Of a DNA stretch of 64,000 nt, positions 11,493 to 23,365 are shown piece after piece. The translations under genes were made by a program, and so were the position numbers. The DNA is from Limnanthes douglasii subsp. nivea (Eukaryota > Streptophyta > Magnoliopsida > Brassicales > Limnanthaceae), in NCBI GenBank assembly GCA_036936605.1, contig JAUPFV010000003.1:81700273-81764272 (forward strand), given 5' to 3'. Below the pieces are notes generated by a model, which made no database searches, was not told where the DNA came from, and saw nothing but the letters and a program-made list of their open reading frames with translations. Within the stretch, counting starts at the first letter, position 1; each line of letters opens with the position of its first letter.

Positions 11493-12262
11493 CGGATTTT
11501 TCAAAATTCACGAATCTTTCCGATTAAAGATTAACTTTTATTGAAACTCGAGCATTTAACTTTAAGACTCTATTAGATCAGATTTTCACAAAAAAGTTAC
11601 TCTATTTCGTCTTAAATTTTTTATTTTCATGTTCGTAGTTATTAATAACCTTCAAAACTCCATATCTTTCAAACTATAACTTAAAAAGAAAATCTAAAAA
11701 TATATATTCCTAGTTTTTTAAACGAACAAAACAAAATGCATGAGTGATATTTTCAGAATTTTTTGTTTTTTTCTCTTATTTTCGCAACCAAATAATACTT
11801 AACAATTTTTCAAAACATCTATCACAACCAAATTCATATTAGGAAACTATTTGACCATATTTACGCATCATATTTTACACGTAGCTACACAACTGGAATA
11901 CTTTTGTTTTTTCACAACCAAATTCATAGTTACGCAACTATTGTTTTCTTATTTACACAACTCATTTTCATATAATTTTGCAACCGAAAACAGTTTCCTT
12001 TCGGCAACAAAATAACACTTAATTACCCGAGCGTAACATATATGATTTTTTCCAACCAAATTCCACATTCTTTCGCAACTGGAATACAATTTGTTTTTCA
12101 GACTAATTTTGGGATCCGGCTATTCTTAATTTCACAACTAAATGTAGTCCTAACTAAAATTCAAATAATAATATATTGCATGGATCTAGTTTTGTTCATC
12201 TAAAAAAAACAGACGATATTTTCATATTCTTTTTGGAAGCGATGGTTTGAAAGATATGGCAT
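11493..12262. mobile_element. Degenerate inverted-repeat (foldback/MITE-like) transposon, U1 copy
   Basis: The segment starts CGGATTTTTCAAAATTCACG. The left arm around 11660-11760 (CCATATCTTTCAAACTATAA to ACGAACAAAACAAAATGCAT) is an imperfect reverse complement of the right arm around 12175-12262 (ATTGCATGGATCTAGTTTTG to GGTTTGAAAGATATGG). The interior is a series of short degenerate motifs such as CGCAACTGGAATACAA and CACAACCAAATTCAT. A diverged copy at 46451 joins left-arm sequence directly to the reverse complement of the right-arm interior, which supports a mobile inverted-repeat element. There is no transposase, and the superfamily is not determined. Confidence 0.6.
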
Positions 12263-12529
12263 TAAAAAATAAAACACTCAAAAAAGAAATCAAAAAAGAA
12301 ATCGGTTAAGGGTATATTGGGATTAAGAGAAATTCCACGTATCGGTACTTAAGTTTTAAAACCAAGTGGATATGAGTAGTTTTTCAAGCCTGGATGGCTA
12401 TTAGTAAATAGTTTTGATCCCAAATTATTATTGGTATGGTTACCCTTTGCATAAACTTAAACACTAAACTAAACCCTTCTCCTTAAGCCTTCGAAATCAG
12501 ACCAACTCTCTCTCTAACTCCACAGCTAG
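12263..12529. other. Spacer before PPDK fragment, U1
   Basis: AT-rich non-coding DNA shared with U2 (24181-24463) and the U4/U5 boundary (60053-60325). It includes GATCCCAAATTATTATTGG, a segment also found out of place at about 22847 and 39028. Confidence 0.5.
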
Positions 12530-12756
12530 CAACTTCTTCTGCCTTGTCCTGTCCTTACAGTATTATATTGTTTCCTTGTGCATGCCGTGCTTCAGCATCA
12601 TCAGCGCTGGAAAGGATCTGCCCAACCGCAGCTCCACGAGATGCAAGCAAACCTTGTGCTATCACTTTGTCTTTGTATGCAGACGGGTCTTCCAACTGCG
12701 GGTGAAGGAGTTGGTCCAAATGCTGAGGCGTTGCCATCTTTACAGTTGTGCGAGTC
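12530..12756 (-). pseudogene. Pyruvate, phosphate dikinase (PPDK) gene fragment, antisense
   Basis: Read on the minus strand, a 60-codon frame (12555-12737) matches the PPDK linker between the ATP-grasp and phosphohistidine domains: [30 protein letters not shown] and [10 protein letters not shown]. Upstream codons continue the match (TRTTVKM). After NNIIL the frame breaks by one base but VRT, as in functional PPDK, is still visible in the next frame. The fragment ends before the catalytic histidine region. PPDK interconverts pyruvate and phosphoenolpyruvate; this piece cannot. It recurs at 24464 and 60326, so it is part of the tandem unit. Confidence 0.82.
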
Positions 12757-13142
12757 TATATTCGTGAACCATGTCGACTACTATATATCTTCACAACACA
12801 TTTACCGGTGGCGCTTACCTGTTCTACATTCCAGCATCAACACCCTATTTTCTTAAATTGTGAATCAATATCCATCAAAACCTTACTTCTAACTTTAACT
12901 GAAAATACTCTACTAACCGACCAAGGCATGTTGACCTATAGCCTTTGGACAATTACGCAAATTATTCCATTGCCTTGTTTGACTAGTCTTCGAACTTGAG
13001 CTTGATCAAAGGGGAAAGGCTTTTATACAAAAACTATAATGACTTCACATGGTCATCATCTCTACCTCATCGACAAGGATAAGGACGGCATTCAAATTGT
13101 TGTGCATTTTGTGCATGTTAGGTTGCAGGACAAGTCCTTGCG
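12757..13142. other. Spacer between PPDK fragment and SAUR2 promoter
   Basis: Conserved unit DNA. A short readable stretch (GHHLYLIDKDKDGIQIVVH, from about 13050) is kept in all units but has no start or recognisable family. In U2 it holds a 9-base duplication (TTTGTGCAT) absent from the other units. Confidence 0.45.
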
Positions 13143-13145
13143 AAG

Positions 13146-13508
13146 TGTCTCCTACCATCCGGGAAACAGATCATAATATTATCCTTCATAAACCTCTCAT
13201 CCTTGCAAATTTTATCATCGAACTTGTAGGACAGGTCTGTCTGTCAGCCTATAGTCCTTTCAAAGTTTCTAAGCCTTTTATTTCCGTCAAGTTGGTGTGG
13301 GGGACAAAACCATGTGAAATGCTTTAATAGTCCAGCCCCAGCTGATACCACAGGTTAGAGGACACGGATTTCAAATTGAAATGCTATTCTATCTATATAT
13401 ACCCACATGACATTGTTCAACCTCCAAACCCACAACTCTTCACATTCCAAATTCATCGATTAAACAAAAAAATACTAAGAAGCTCTAAAATCTTTTTTTT
13501 GGAGAAAC
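13146..13508 (+). promoter_or_regulatory. SAUR2 promoter region
   Basis: TGTCTC at 13146-13151 and TATATATA at 13394-13401, with the same spacing to the ATG as in U1 apart from single-base changes. Confidence 0.6.
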
Positions 13509-13793
13509 ATGGGTGTTCGTCTTCCAGGTGTTGTTTCTGCTCTCCGACGGTCCGTTTCCTTGACAAAGAAATCAGCTCCGAGAAATTCGGATGTACCAAA
13601 AGGCTTCTTTGCAGTTTATGTTGGTACTCATATGAAGAGATTTGTAGTTCCTGTATCCTACTTGAACCAGCCCTTGTTTCAAGATTTGCTAAGTCGAGCC
13701 GAAGAAGAATTTGGATTTGATCATCCCATGGGTGGCTTGACCATTCCTTGCGACGAAGATCTATTTGTTAGTCTCACTTCTCAGCTTCAATAG
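13509..13793 (+). CDS. SAUR: SAUR family auxin-responsive protein (SAUR2)
   Basis: An intronless 94-codon gene whose protein is identical to SAUR1. It shows the same [18 protein letters not shown] and [12 protein letters not shown] core. The coding sequence differs from SAUR1 only at 13673 (C for G, silent). The 5' leader is one base longer than in U1 (GGAGAAACATGG against GAGAAACATGG). That breaks the upstream in-frame extension seen in U1 and confirms that this ATG is the real start. The 3' DST-like blocks are retained. Unlike SAUR1, it has normal unit DNA upstream rather than a retrotransposon. Confidence 0.96.
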   Translation: MGVRLPGVVSALRRSVSLTKKSAPRNSDVPKGFFAVYVGTHMKRFVVPVSYLNQPLFQDLLSRAEEEFGFDHPMGGLTIPCDEDLFVSLTSQLQ

Positions 13794-13826
13794 ATTAAAG
13801 ACACTGGAGGCAAGACAATTTTGTAA
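13790..13826 (+). promoter_or_regulatory. DST-like motif after SAUR2
   Basis: ATAGATT overlaps the stop codon and CAATTTTGTAA follows at 13816-13826, as in U1. Confidence 0.4.
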
Positions 13827-14412
13827 AGGCAGATTAGCATGTTACATATATACGTTTAGCTGAAATGAGATAGGACACTTGCTGTCATGTAAATAGGATA
13901 CTCATACATCAATTTTTAACTTTTATCTCCAACCATGACTCATGCAAATATTTTGTCTATTTTTAACTTTAATCTCCAACCATCCGGCATGCAAAGTAAT
14001 GAATTACATGCAAAATAATAACCAAATTTGTCATAAAATAACTGACGCTTTTATTTATTTTTTATTCTAACAATAAAACTACTTTGTATTCTATAAAACA
14101 AATCAACTATGGACGATAAACCACCGAAATGAAAATACATGAAACCAATAATAGTTTGTACTTTTTTCTTCTTGTAATTTGTTTATATATGATTCTTGTC
14201 CGTAGGTGATACATTTCGCCAAATAGTGCGATGAAATTTGTAAATAGAATAATTTCAAGTTATTTGGAATTTGAAAAACTTAAGTGTGAATTAAAATAAT
14301 TTTAAAAAAAATAAATTTTTTTGTTTTTAATAAAGCGGAAGCCACTAAGTTGTAGTTGTTTTATGCGGTAACTAACCACACGGAATAGTGAAAGTTATTA
14401 CGACACAAGACA
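13827..14412 (+). other. SAUR2 3' flank
   Basis: The same non-coding flank as in U1, ending with AGACA, the intact left half of the copia B target duplication (14408-14412). No gene seen. Confidence 0.6.
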
Positions 14413-14908
14413 TGTTGGATCATAAATTTGATATGGTTAAACGGTCCGACCCACTCAATAAAACCCGTCTATAAAGCATCTTCTAGAACCAATTAAATTA
14501 ATAATTATTTAGTAGTGGAGGTCGTGTGTAAGACCATCTTTAGGTTGAGTGTAAGACACACTTTTATGTTAAGTGTAAGAAACACTTTTACCTTGAGTGT
14601 AGTCATGAGGCTGAGTGTTTAAATATCCATAAGATCTTAGATGGTGGATCCTTGTCTCCAATATTTTTCTATAAATAGTGGAGCTCTCCCACCATCTAGG
14701 GCATCACACAAACACACCAAGAAGTAAAGCTAGAGGGAAAATTAGAGTGAGAGAAAAGAGAGACAAGAATGGTCTCTTGAGTGAAAGAAAAATACTTATC
14801 TTCTAGTGTGAGGTGTAAGAGTGTTCTTGTAACATTTCTTCTTTTCAATCTATATCAAATTTGCTTGTTTGTTTTTAGTGAGTGTTGTTTTATTATTTTC
14901 CGCCAACA
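14413..14908 (+). repeat. Copia B copy 2, 5' LTR
   Basis: 496 bp, TGTTGG to CCAACA, co-linear with copy 1. Confidence 0.9.
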
Positions 14909-14974
14909 AAGTGGTATCAGAGCCACAAGCTCTTTCCAAAATTTTGTTTTTAAATTTTCAACATATTTAAAAAT

Positions 14975-17900
14975 ATGGCAAATGGTGTATCCTCCTTCCA
15001 AGTTCCAACATTCAATAACAACAACTACGAATCCTAGAGTATCAAGATGAAAGCTCTCCTTGGAGCACATGATGTGTGGGATGCCGTAAAAAAGGGGATG
15101 ACGAACCCAAAGATGAAGCAAGCCGTACTCAAGAGGAGAAAACAAATTTGAAGGATTCAAGAAAGAGAGACAAAAAATCTCTATTCCTCATCTATCAAGC
15201 ATTAGATGATGATGGCTTCGAAAAAATTTCAAGCGCATTCTCCGCCAAGCAAGCGTGAGAGAAATTACAAATCTCTAACAAAGGAGTCGAAAAGGTGAAA
15301 AAGGTACGAATCCAAACATTAAGAGGTGAATTTGAATCCTTACATATGAAAGCGTCCGAATCTATATCAGAATATTTCTGAAGAGTAGCAACTGTTTCTA
15401 ATCAATTAAAAAGAAATGGTGAGAAGTTAGAAGATGTGAGAGTAATAAAAAAAAATTGGTTCGTTGGATCCCGAATTTGAGCATATCTTCGCGACGATTG
15501 AAGAAACTAAAGACTTGGATAAAATGATGATTTAAGAACTTCAAGGATCATTACAAGCCTATGAAGAAAAGCTCAATAAGAAACCAGAGATCACCGAGCA
15601 ACTCCTCAAACTAGAACTGAAGGACATGCATACAAATCAAGGAGATGATGGAAACCAACGTGGCTGAAGCAGAGGCAGAGGCTGCGGACGAGGTGGTTAT
15701 CATGGTCGTGGACGTGGTTGGAATTACAACAACAATAATTCCAACTAAACTACGAGAAATGATAAAGCTCAACATGAGGTCGTGGAAGAAGAAATCCAAT
15801 CTCGAGGTATGATAAATCTCAAATCCAATGTTATAAATGTCAAAGGTTTGGACATTATGCTTCAGAATACAGAGGCTCCAACAATAGAGTTGAGGAGAGG
15901 GCCAACTATGTGGAGGAGAAGATGGAGGAAAAAGACATGTTACTACTAACATATAAAAACACTAATAAAGGTCAAGAGAACACTTGGTATCTTGACACTA
16001 GTACAAGCAACCATATGTGTGGGAAAAGAAGCATGTTCGTATAGATCAATGAAGGAGTGAGTGGAAATGTCTATTTTGGAGATGATAGCAAAATATTAGT
16101 GAAAAGAAAAGGTAACATTCTTATTCGTGCAAAAGATGGTAGTCACCAAATAATTTCAAATGTCTATTACGTACCTAGCATGAAAAACAACATCTTGAGT
16201 TTGGGACAACTACTAGAAAAGGGCTATCATATTCATATTAAAAATTATAGTCTTTTTATGAGCGATGGCAAAGGATACTTAATTGTTAAAGTTCAAATGT
16301 CAAAGAATAGAATGTTTCCTTTGAATATTCAAAATTATGTTGCAAAGTGACTTACGGCGTGTTACAAAGATTCTTCGTGGCTATGAGATGTTCGATTTGG
16401 GAATCTAAACTTTAAAAGTTTAGAGTTATTTCCCAAAAAGTAAATGGTGAGAGGTTTAACATGCATCAATCATTCGTACCAACTATGCGAAGGATGTTTT
16501 CTTGGAAAGCAATTCAGAAAAACCTTTCCAAAGGAGTCAGAATAAAGAGTCAAGAAACCTCTCGAGCTTATCTATACCGATGTATGTGTTCCAATCAAGC
16601 CGAGCTCTCTAGGTAAAGGTAACTAATTTCTTCTCTTCATTGATGATTTTTCAAGAAAAACTTGGTATATTTCTGAAAACAGAAATCTGAAGTCTTTGGA
16701 ATATTTAAGAAGTTCAAAGCAGTTGTGGAAAAGGAAAGCGGAAATAAGATCAAAGCCATGAGATCTGACTGAGGAAGGGAGTTCACATCTAATGAATTCC
16801 AAGAGTTTTGTGAAGCACATGGAATTCATCGCCGCTTGACAGTTCCTAGATCTTCTCAACAAAACGGTATGGCAGAGAGGAAGAACAGAACAATTCTGGA
16901 TATGGCGCGAAGCATGCTTAAAAGCAAGAAATTGCCTAAAGGTTTTTGGGCGGAAGCAGGGGCTTGTGTGGTCTACTTGTCCAACCGATCTCCAACAAAA
17001 AGTGTTTGGGGAAAGACACCACAAGAAGCGTGGAGTGAAAGAAAGCCCATAATTTCCCACCTGAGAGTATTTGGAAGCGTAACTCATGTCCATGTACCAG
17101 ACGAACAACGAAGAAAACTCGATGATAAAAGCAAGAGTTTTATCTTCATCGGTTACGACTCAAGTTCTAAACGCTACAAGTTGTACAACCCAAACAATAA
17201 GAAGGTTGTTATAAGCCGAGACGTGATAGTTGATGAAGAAGACGAATGGGATTTGAAGTCTCATACAAATGAGTTCACATTTTTCCCCTAAATTAAAGAA
17301 GATGAGCAGACACCAAATGAGAAATCAGAAGATGTTGCTACCCCACATGCTTCACCAACAGTAACTACTCATGGAGACTCACCACCTTCATTATTGTCAA
17401 ATGGTTGTCAAAATGAGAGAGCAGTGGAACGTACAAGAAGCCTTAGTGATCTTTGTGAGGTAACCAAACAAATGGATAACCTTACATTATTTTGTCTTTT
17501 TGATAATTGTAAGCCAGTGACATTTCAAGAAGCTGCACAAGAGAAACAATGGGGCATCGCGATGGATGAAGAAATTAGAGTCATCGAGAAAAATGACACA
17601 TGGGAACTCACCTCACTTCCCAAAGGGTGCAAGACAATAGGCGTCAGATGGTTATACAAAACTAAGAGAAATGCTAAGGCGGAGATTGAAATACACAAAG
17701 TGAGGCTTGTTGCAAAAGGCTATATTCAAAAGGCGGGAATTAACTATGATGAGGTATTCTTTCGTAAAGGCTATATTCAAAAGGTTTGAAACTATTAGAC
17801 TAATAATTTTGTCGGCAGCTCAAAACAAGTGGAAGATACAACAAATGGATGTAAAGTCAGCATTTCTAAATGGTGTCCTTGAAGAAGAAGTCTACATTCA

Positions 17901-19058
17901 AAAACCATTAGGCTATGAGGTCAAAGGTCACGAAGATAAGGTGTTGAAGTTAAAGAAGGCTCTTTACGAGCTCAAACAAGCACCAAGGGCATTGAATAGT
18001 AGAATCGACAAGTATTTCCGAAAGAATAGCTTCAACAAATTTTTGTACGAGCACGCTTTATATACCAAAATTAAAGATGAAGATATTTTTATTGTGTGTC
18101 TCTACGTGGATGATTTGATCTTCACCGGATGTAGCCCAATCATGTTCGATAAATTCAAGGAAGTGATGACGAGGAATTCGATATGACAGACTTAGGGCTC
18201 ATGGCGTACTATCTTGGAATTGAAATTAAACAACAAAAATATGGAATTTTCATCTTACAAGAAAGTTATGTTAAAGATATCCTGAAGAATTTTAAGATGG
18301 AGAACTATAGCTCGATAAGCACGCCCATGGAGTTCGGAGTCAAAATATCCAAATATGAAGAAGGCGACCGTATAGATCCAACATTACTTAAAAGTTTGGT
18401 AGGAAGTCTATGCTATCTAACTTGTACGAGACCAGATATTCTTAATATAGTTGGATTGGTTAGCCGCTATCATGGAATCTCCAACAACAACTCATTTTAA
18501 GGATGCAAAGAGGATCATTCGTTATCTGAAAGGTACAATTGACTTTGGCTTACTCTATTCAATTTCTAATGATTACAAGCTCGTTGGGTATAGAAATAGT
18601 GATTGGGGTGGAGACATAGATAATCGAAGGAGTACTACTGGATTTGTATTTTTCATGGGAAATATTGCTTTCACATGGATGTCAAAGAAACAAATGATTG
18701 TCACGTTATCTACTTGTGAGGCGGAATACGTTGTTGCTACTACTTGTGTTATTCATACAATTTATCTTAGAAATCTGTTGAAGGAGATAGACCTAACACA
18801 AAATAAGCCGATTAAAGTGTATGTCGACAATAAGTCAGCCATTGTTTTAGCCAAAAATCTAGTATTCCATGATCGATGCAAGCATATGGACGTTCGCTAC
18901 CACTACATAAGGGAGTGTATTTCAAGAAAGGATGTGCAAGTTGAATATGTGAAGACACAAGATCAAGCTGCTGATATTTTCACCAAGCCACTGAAAAGCA
19001 AAGACTTCAATCGATTAAGGAAACTATTAGGGGCCACGGGATCAAGTTTAAGGGGGAG
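14975..19058 (+). pseudogene. Copia B copy 2 gag-pol remnant
   Basis: Same order of domains as copy 1: gag from 14975, knuckle at 15829-15870, protease, integrase, reverse transcriptase with YVDD, RNase H to about 19058. Shared lesions include the DTST protease and the TGA after RSD in integrase. Lesions of its own: the last knuckle cysteine is tyrosine (ASEY), and at 17757-17787 the usual reverse transcriptase segment (APVARLE in copy 1) is replaced by a second copy of AAAGGCTATATTCAAAAGG, shifting the frame. RNase H (18451-19071) is a clean 206-codon open stretch (NSDWGGD, STCEAEY, VDNKSAI). Confidence 0.9.
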
Positions 19059-19500
19059 TGATGGATCATAAACTTGACCCAATTAAAGGGTCCAACCCAT
19101 TCAATAAAGCCCATCTAGAAAGCATCTTCTAGAACCAATTAAATTAATATTTATTTAGTAGTGGAGGTTGTATGAAAGCCCATCTTTAGTTTAAGTGCAA
19201 GACACACTTTTATGTTGAGTTTTTGAAACACTTTTACCTTCAGTGTAGTCCTGATGTTGAGTGTTTAACTATCCATAAGATCTTAGATGGTGGATCCGTA
19301 TCTCCACTATGGTTCTATAAATAGTGGATCTCTCCCACCATCTAGAGTATCACCAAACACACTAAGAAGTAAAGTTAGAGAGAAATATTTCTCTTCTAAT
19401 GTGAGGTGTAAGAGTGTTCTTGTAACATTTCTTCTTTTCAATCTATATCAAAGTTGCTTGTTTGTTTTTAATGAGTGTTTTTTATTATTTTTTACCAACA
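19059..19500 (+). repeat. Copia B copy 2, 3' LTR
   Basis: 442 bp, TGATGG to CCAACA, followed by AGACA. Confidence 0.9.
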
Positions 19501-20545
19501 AGACAAACTAAGACATTATTGAAGGAATGAGCGGATCTATGTCGGTAATATTCTATTTTGGCCAACAGCATTTGATCTGACTTTAATGACATTAAAAAAG
19601 TGTTCAAGAAAATAGTCGAGACGACTACTTGCAACAGAATTCGATGGAATTAATTAAATCAAATCGGTATAAAAAATGTGAAACCTCATGTCCGAGTAGA
19701 AGTCGTAGCACCAGGATTCCTGTTAATTTTAAATTAAATTTTGCAGTCCAAATAACCCACCAGCAAATCACAACATTTGCGGTTGCATATATTGGGTGCA
19801 GCCACAATCAGACGTTCAGATAGATGGGAAAACGAAATCCGTTTTTATTTTATTTTGGATTGGGTGTTCGGAACTTATAAGGCTAAAATTTGTATTTGGG
19901 ATTTCTAAGGCTAAAATTTGTCCAGCTATATGCTGATTTAGCGCTATGATTCGGAAGAAATTGCTACTAGAACAATGTATTGTTTTTGCATTGGCGACAA
20001 ATAGGAGCAGACATGGATGCTGGTAGTTCAAATACAAGATCCGAACGACAAAGATGCATACACCAGTGAACCAGATCCAAATAACGAAGGCGAAGAAAAT
20101 AGTGATCCAACCTCCCAATTTCCCCAATCCTCAGCTAAACGATACGGCAAAAAAAAAACTCGAATTATTTTACTATTCAAATTCTTCCTAAATTTTTTAG
20201 TGGCAAGTTTTGGAAATTTTGTGGCATCAATATCGCGGACATGAAAGAACAAAATTTATAGCATGATCGACGGTGAAATGAAGCTGAAGCTGAAATGGAA
20301 CCTATGATATTTTGCAAACATCATAGCTGTTATAAGAAAAGATCTAACGAAACAGCTTCAGCTACGTTGTGGAATGGATGTTGGACAAACCAATTAAATC
20401 TCTATGTTTTCAAACTTACTTTAGGTATAATAGAAAAATTCTTAATGATTGAAGAGGAGACATATATGGCCCTTCTGGTAGTATACTTAGCTCTTCAGGA
20501 AGAATTATCCAGACCATCTAGAAAGCTCTAGTCTATATGGCCCTC
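19501..20545 (+). other. U2 flank after copia B
   Basis: Homologous to 10449-11492 in U1. Same unrecognised short open stretches; no gene identified. Confidence 0.5.
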
Positions 20546-21330
20546 CGGATTTTTCAAAATTCACGAATCTTTCTGATTAAAGATTAACTTTTAGTGAAAC
20601 TCGAGCATTTAACTTTAAGACTCTATTAGATCAGATTTTCACAAAAAAAGTTACTCTATTTCGTCTTAAATTTTTTATTTTGATGTTCGTAGTTATTAAT
20701 AACCTTCAAAACTTCATATCTTTCAAACTATAACTTAAAAAGAAAATCTAAAAATATATATTCCTAGTTTTTTAAACGAACAAAACGAAATGCATGAGTG
20801 ATATTTTCAGAATTTTTGTTTTTTTCTCTTATTTTCGCAACCAAATAATACTTAATTACGTAACTGGAACACAATTGTTTTTTCAAAACTTATATCACAA
20901 CCAAATTCATATTAGGAAACTATTTGACCATATTTACGCATCATATTTTGCATGTAGCTACACAACTGGAATACTTTTGTTTTTTCACAACCAAATTCAT
21001 ATTTACGCAACTATTGTTTTCTTATTTACACAACTCATTTGCATATAATTTTGCAACCGAAAACAGTTTCCTTTCGGCAACCAAATAACACTTAATTACC
21101 CGAGCGACACATATATGATTTTTTCCAACCAAATTCCACGTTCTTTCGCAACTGGAATACAATTTGTTTTTCAGACTAATTTTGGGATCCGGTTATTCTT
21201 AATTTCACAACTAAATGTAGTCCTAACTAAAATTCAAATAATAATATATTGCATGGATCTAGTTTTGTTCATTTACAAAAAAAAACAGACGATATTTTCA
21301 GATTTTTTTTTTAAAGCGATGGTTTGAAAG
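20546..21330. mobile_element. Inverted-repeat transposon, U2 copy
   Basis: Homologous to 11493-12262. The right arm is interrupted after GGTTTGAAAG by the gene-fragment insertion that starts at 21331. Confidence 0.6.
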
Positions 21331-21595
21331 AGGCTTAAATCGTTGCTTCATCCCTCGATTATCACGTTTTGTGTCATTTAGTCCCTCGACCCAAAAATTA
21401 CGGTTGAGGGCCCCTCGTCTATCAAAAATCGATCAATTCAGTCCCCGCGCGTGGTTTTTGCTGTAATGCTACCACGTGTCACTATAGTTAAACGGTTTGC
21501 GTTCCACAGATAGTCCTTTGAATTTTAATTCCATTTTTACCCTTCAAATTCAATATTTTGAAATATATACTTTTATTTTTAGTTTTTCTCATAAT

Positions 21596-21622
21596 AGAGT
21601 ATAGCAAAATTTGCTATACTCT
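21596..21622. other. 27-bp near-perfect palindrome
   Basis: AGAGTATAGCAAA, one central base, then its exact reverse complement. It recurs at 37775-37801, and imperfectly at about 23372 and 24065 in the opposite arms. Confidence 0.85.
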
Positions 21623-21639
21623 GTTTTTTTCGACACAGT

Positions 21640-21800
21640 TGCCCCAGAAGTTCACAAACAAAATTGTGAAGTTCTTTACCAAACTGCAAGTAACCCAATT
21701 AAGAAAATCTAGATACTAAACTGGCAATTGTAACTACATCTGGACTAGGTCCACTAAGCTCCATCTGATAAAATATCTTAAACGCATCACTCTGTACAAC
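21640..21800 (-). pseudogene. PPR protein gene fragment, antisense (left arm)
   Basis: The reverse complement encodes decayed PPR-repeat sequence (MKLSGPSP, VVTI, LQFGKELHNF type) homologous to the plus-strand pieces at 23195 and 23893. PPR proteins bind organellar RNA; this fragment cannot be functional. Confidence 0.65.
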
Positions 21801-22199
21801 CTCAAGCTATTTTCTTTTTTATGGGTATGTATCATTCAGTATATAATTCTTTAAGAGGTTGTTTGGAAATATAAATCAAAATTTAAATAAGGTTTTTTTT
21901 AAAGAAGTTTGGTAGATAGAAGGCGAGCGAAAATGAGTCTAGAAAGATATAAAAGCTAAACAATTTTTTTTGGGTCATTCATTCTGAATTTTGAATTTCT
22001 CGATCATTAATAATTTATGTTATCCCCAATCTGGCAGGTTTGGAAGTATGTCTGCTTTTTCTGTTTGTAGTGCTTATATTCGATCTAGAATTCTTGCTTT
22101 GTTTTATTATACAGATCTCATGACAATCATTATACAGGTTAAGAAAATTGAATACCCAAAAAAACTGAATAGTTATTTGTTTTTATATTCTACTTTGAC

Positions 22200-22560
22200 A
22201 CTTCCTTAGAATCTGCATGCCCATTGATGTAGATGCTTTTGCTATTCGTATAACACATCTAAATCTGCAGGAGAAAATTGCTATGGTTCGAGAGAATGAG
22301 TTGTTGCAGAAAAAATTGAAAAGCTGAATAATGAAATGGATTGCTTGCTTAAAAGTAAAGAATTAGCTGATGGTCAGATCAGTGCATTGACCAAATCATT
22401 GGAAGCACTTCAAACGGATATCAAGGACAAAGAAAAACAGGTAGCTCTTTCTGCTGGATTGCATCTCCTGAAGAAGCCGTGACGTATATTTTAACATTTC
22501 AAGTTCAAGATTTAAAGGAAGCCTTGGAGCGCCAAAGGAAAGAATATCAATGGGGGAATA
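22200..22560 (+). pseudogene. Coiled-coil protein gene fragment
   Basis: Readable codons resemble a heptad coiled coil: KIAMVRENELL, then KLNNEMDCLLKSKELADGQ, TKSLEALQTDIKDKEKQ and, after an intron-like break, EALERQRKEYQWG. The sequence before GAGAAAATT (CTAAATCTGCAG) looks like an intron acceptor, so genomic rather than cDNA sequence was captured. In this copy a one-base deletion in the run after TTGTTGCAG breaks the frame; the U3 copy is open for 88 codons. The gene family is not identified. Confidence 0.5.
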
Positions 22561-23194
22561 GCGAAAGAAAGCAACCATACTTCCAAACCTGCCAGATTGG
22601 GGATAACATAAATTATTAATGATCGAGAAATTCAAAATTTAGAATGAATGACCCAAACAAAAAAAATTGTTTCTCTTTTATATCTTTCTAGACTCATTTT
22701 CGCTCGCCTTCTATCTACCAAACTTCTTCATAAAAACCTTATTGAAATTTTGATTTATATTTCCAAACAACCCCTTAAAGAATTATATACTAAATGATAC
22801 GTACCCATAAAAACGAAAATAGCTTCGAAGTTATAAAACAGAGTGATCCCAAATTATTATTGGTATGGTTACCCTTTGCATAAACTTAAACACTAAACTA
22901 AACCCTTCTCCCTACAAACAAAAAAGCAGACATACTTCCAAACCTGCCAGATTGGGGATAACATAAATTATTAATGATCGAGAAATTCAAAATTTAGAAT
23001 GAATGACCCAAACAAAAAAAATTGTTTAGCTTTTATATCTTTCTAGACTCATTTTCGCTCGCCTTCTAACAACCAAACTTCTTCAAAAAAACCCTTATTG
23101 AAATTTTGATTTATATTTCCAAACAACCCCTTAAAGAATTATATACTAAATGATATGTACCCATAAAAACGAAAATAGCTTCAAGGTTAAAAAA

Positions 23195-23365
23195 CAGAGT
23201 GATGCATTTAAGACATTTTATCAGAATGAAACTTAGTGGACCTAGTCCATTTGTAGTTACAATTTTTAGTTTATTATCTGGATGTTCTAAATTGGGTTAC
23301 TTGCAGTTTGGTAAAGAACTTCACAATTTTATTTGTGAACTTCTAGGGCAACTGTGTCGGAAAAA
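23195..23365 (+). pseudogene. PPR protein gene fragment (right arm 2)
   Basis: Plus-strand codons read MKLSGPSPFVVTIFSLLSG then CSKLGYLQFGKELHNFI, a typical PPR-like repeat of plant E/DYW-class proteins. An extra base upstream (ATCAGAATGAAA) breaks the frame. It is part of the inverted arm complementary to 21640-21800. Confidence 0.7.

Larger units (their letters stand above)
4111..13142 (+). repeat. Tandem unit U1 of the SAUR array
   Basis: This unit holds SAUR1, copia B copy 1, the inverted-repeat transposon and the antisense PPDK fragment. The SAUR1 to SAUR2 distance is 9034 bp. U1 lacks the gene-fragment insertion present in U2 and U3, so with U5 it preserves the simpler arrangement around AGCGATGGTTTGAAAGATAT. 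Its left end is interrupted by copia A, so the part upstream of 4111 is not visible. Confidence 0.85.
14413..19500 (+). mobile_element. Ty1/copia family B, copy 2 (full length, dead)
   Basis: 5' LTR 14413-14908, primer site 14912-14924, polypurine tract 19050-19058, 3' LTR 19059-19500. Flanked on both sides by AGACA, the cleanest view of the original target duplication. Sequence is closest to copy 3. Confidence 0.93.

Noticed and set aside
13049..13327. Open frame of about 90 codons upstream of each SAUR as a separate gene
   Set aside because: It spans the promoter region, its length varies with indels between units, and the composition is not protein-like.
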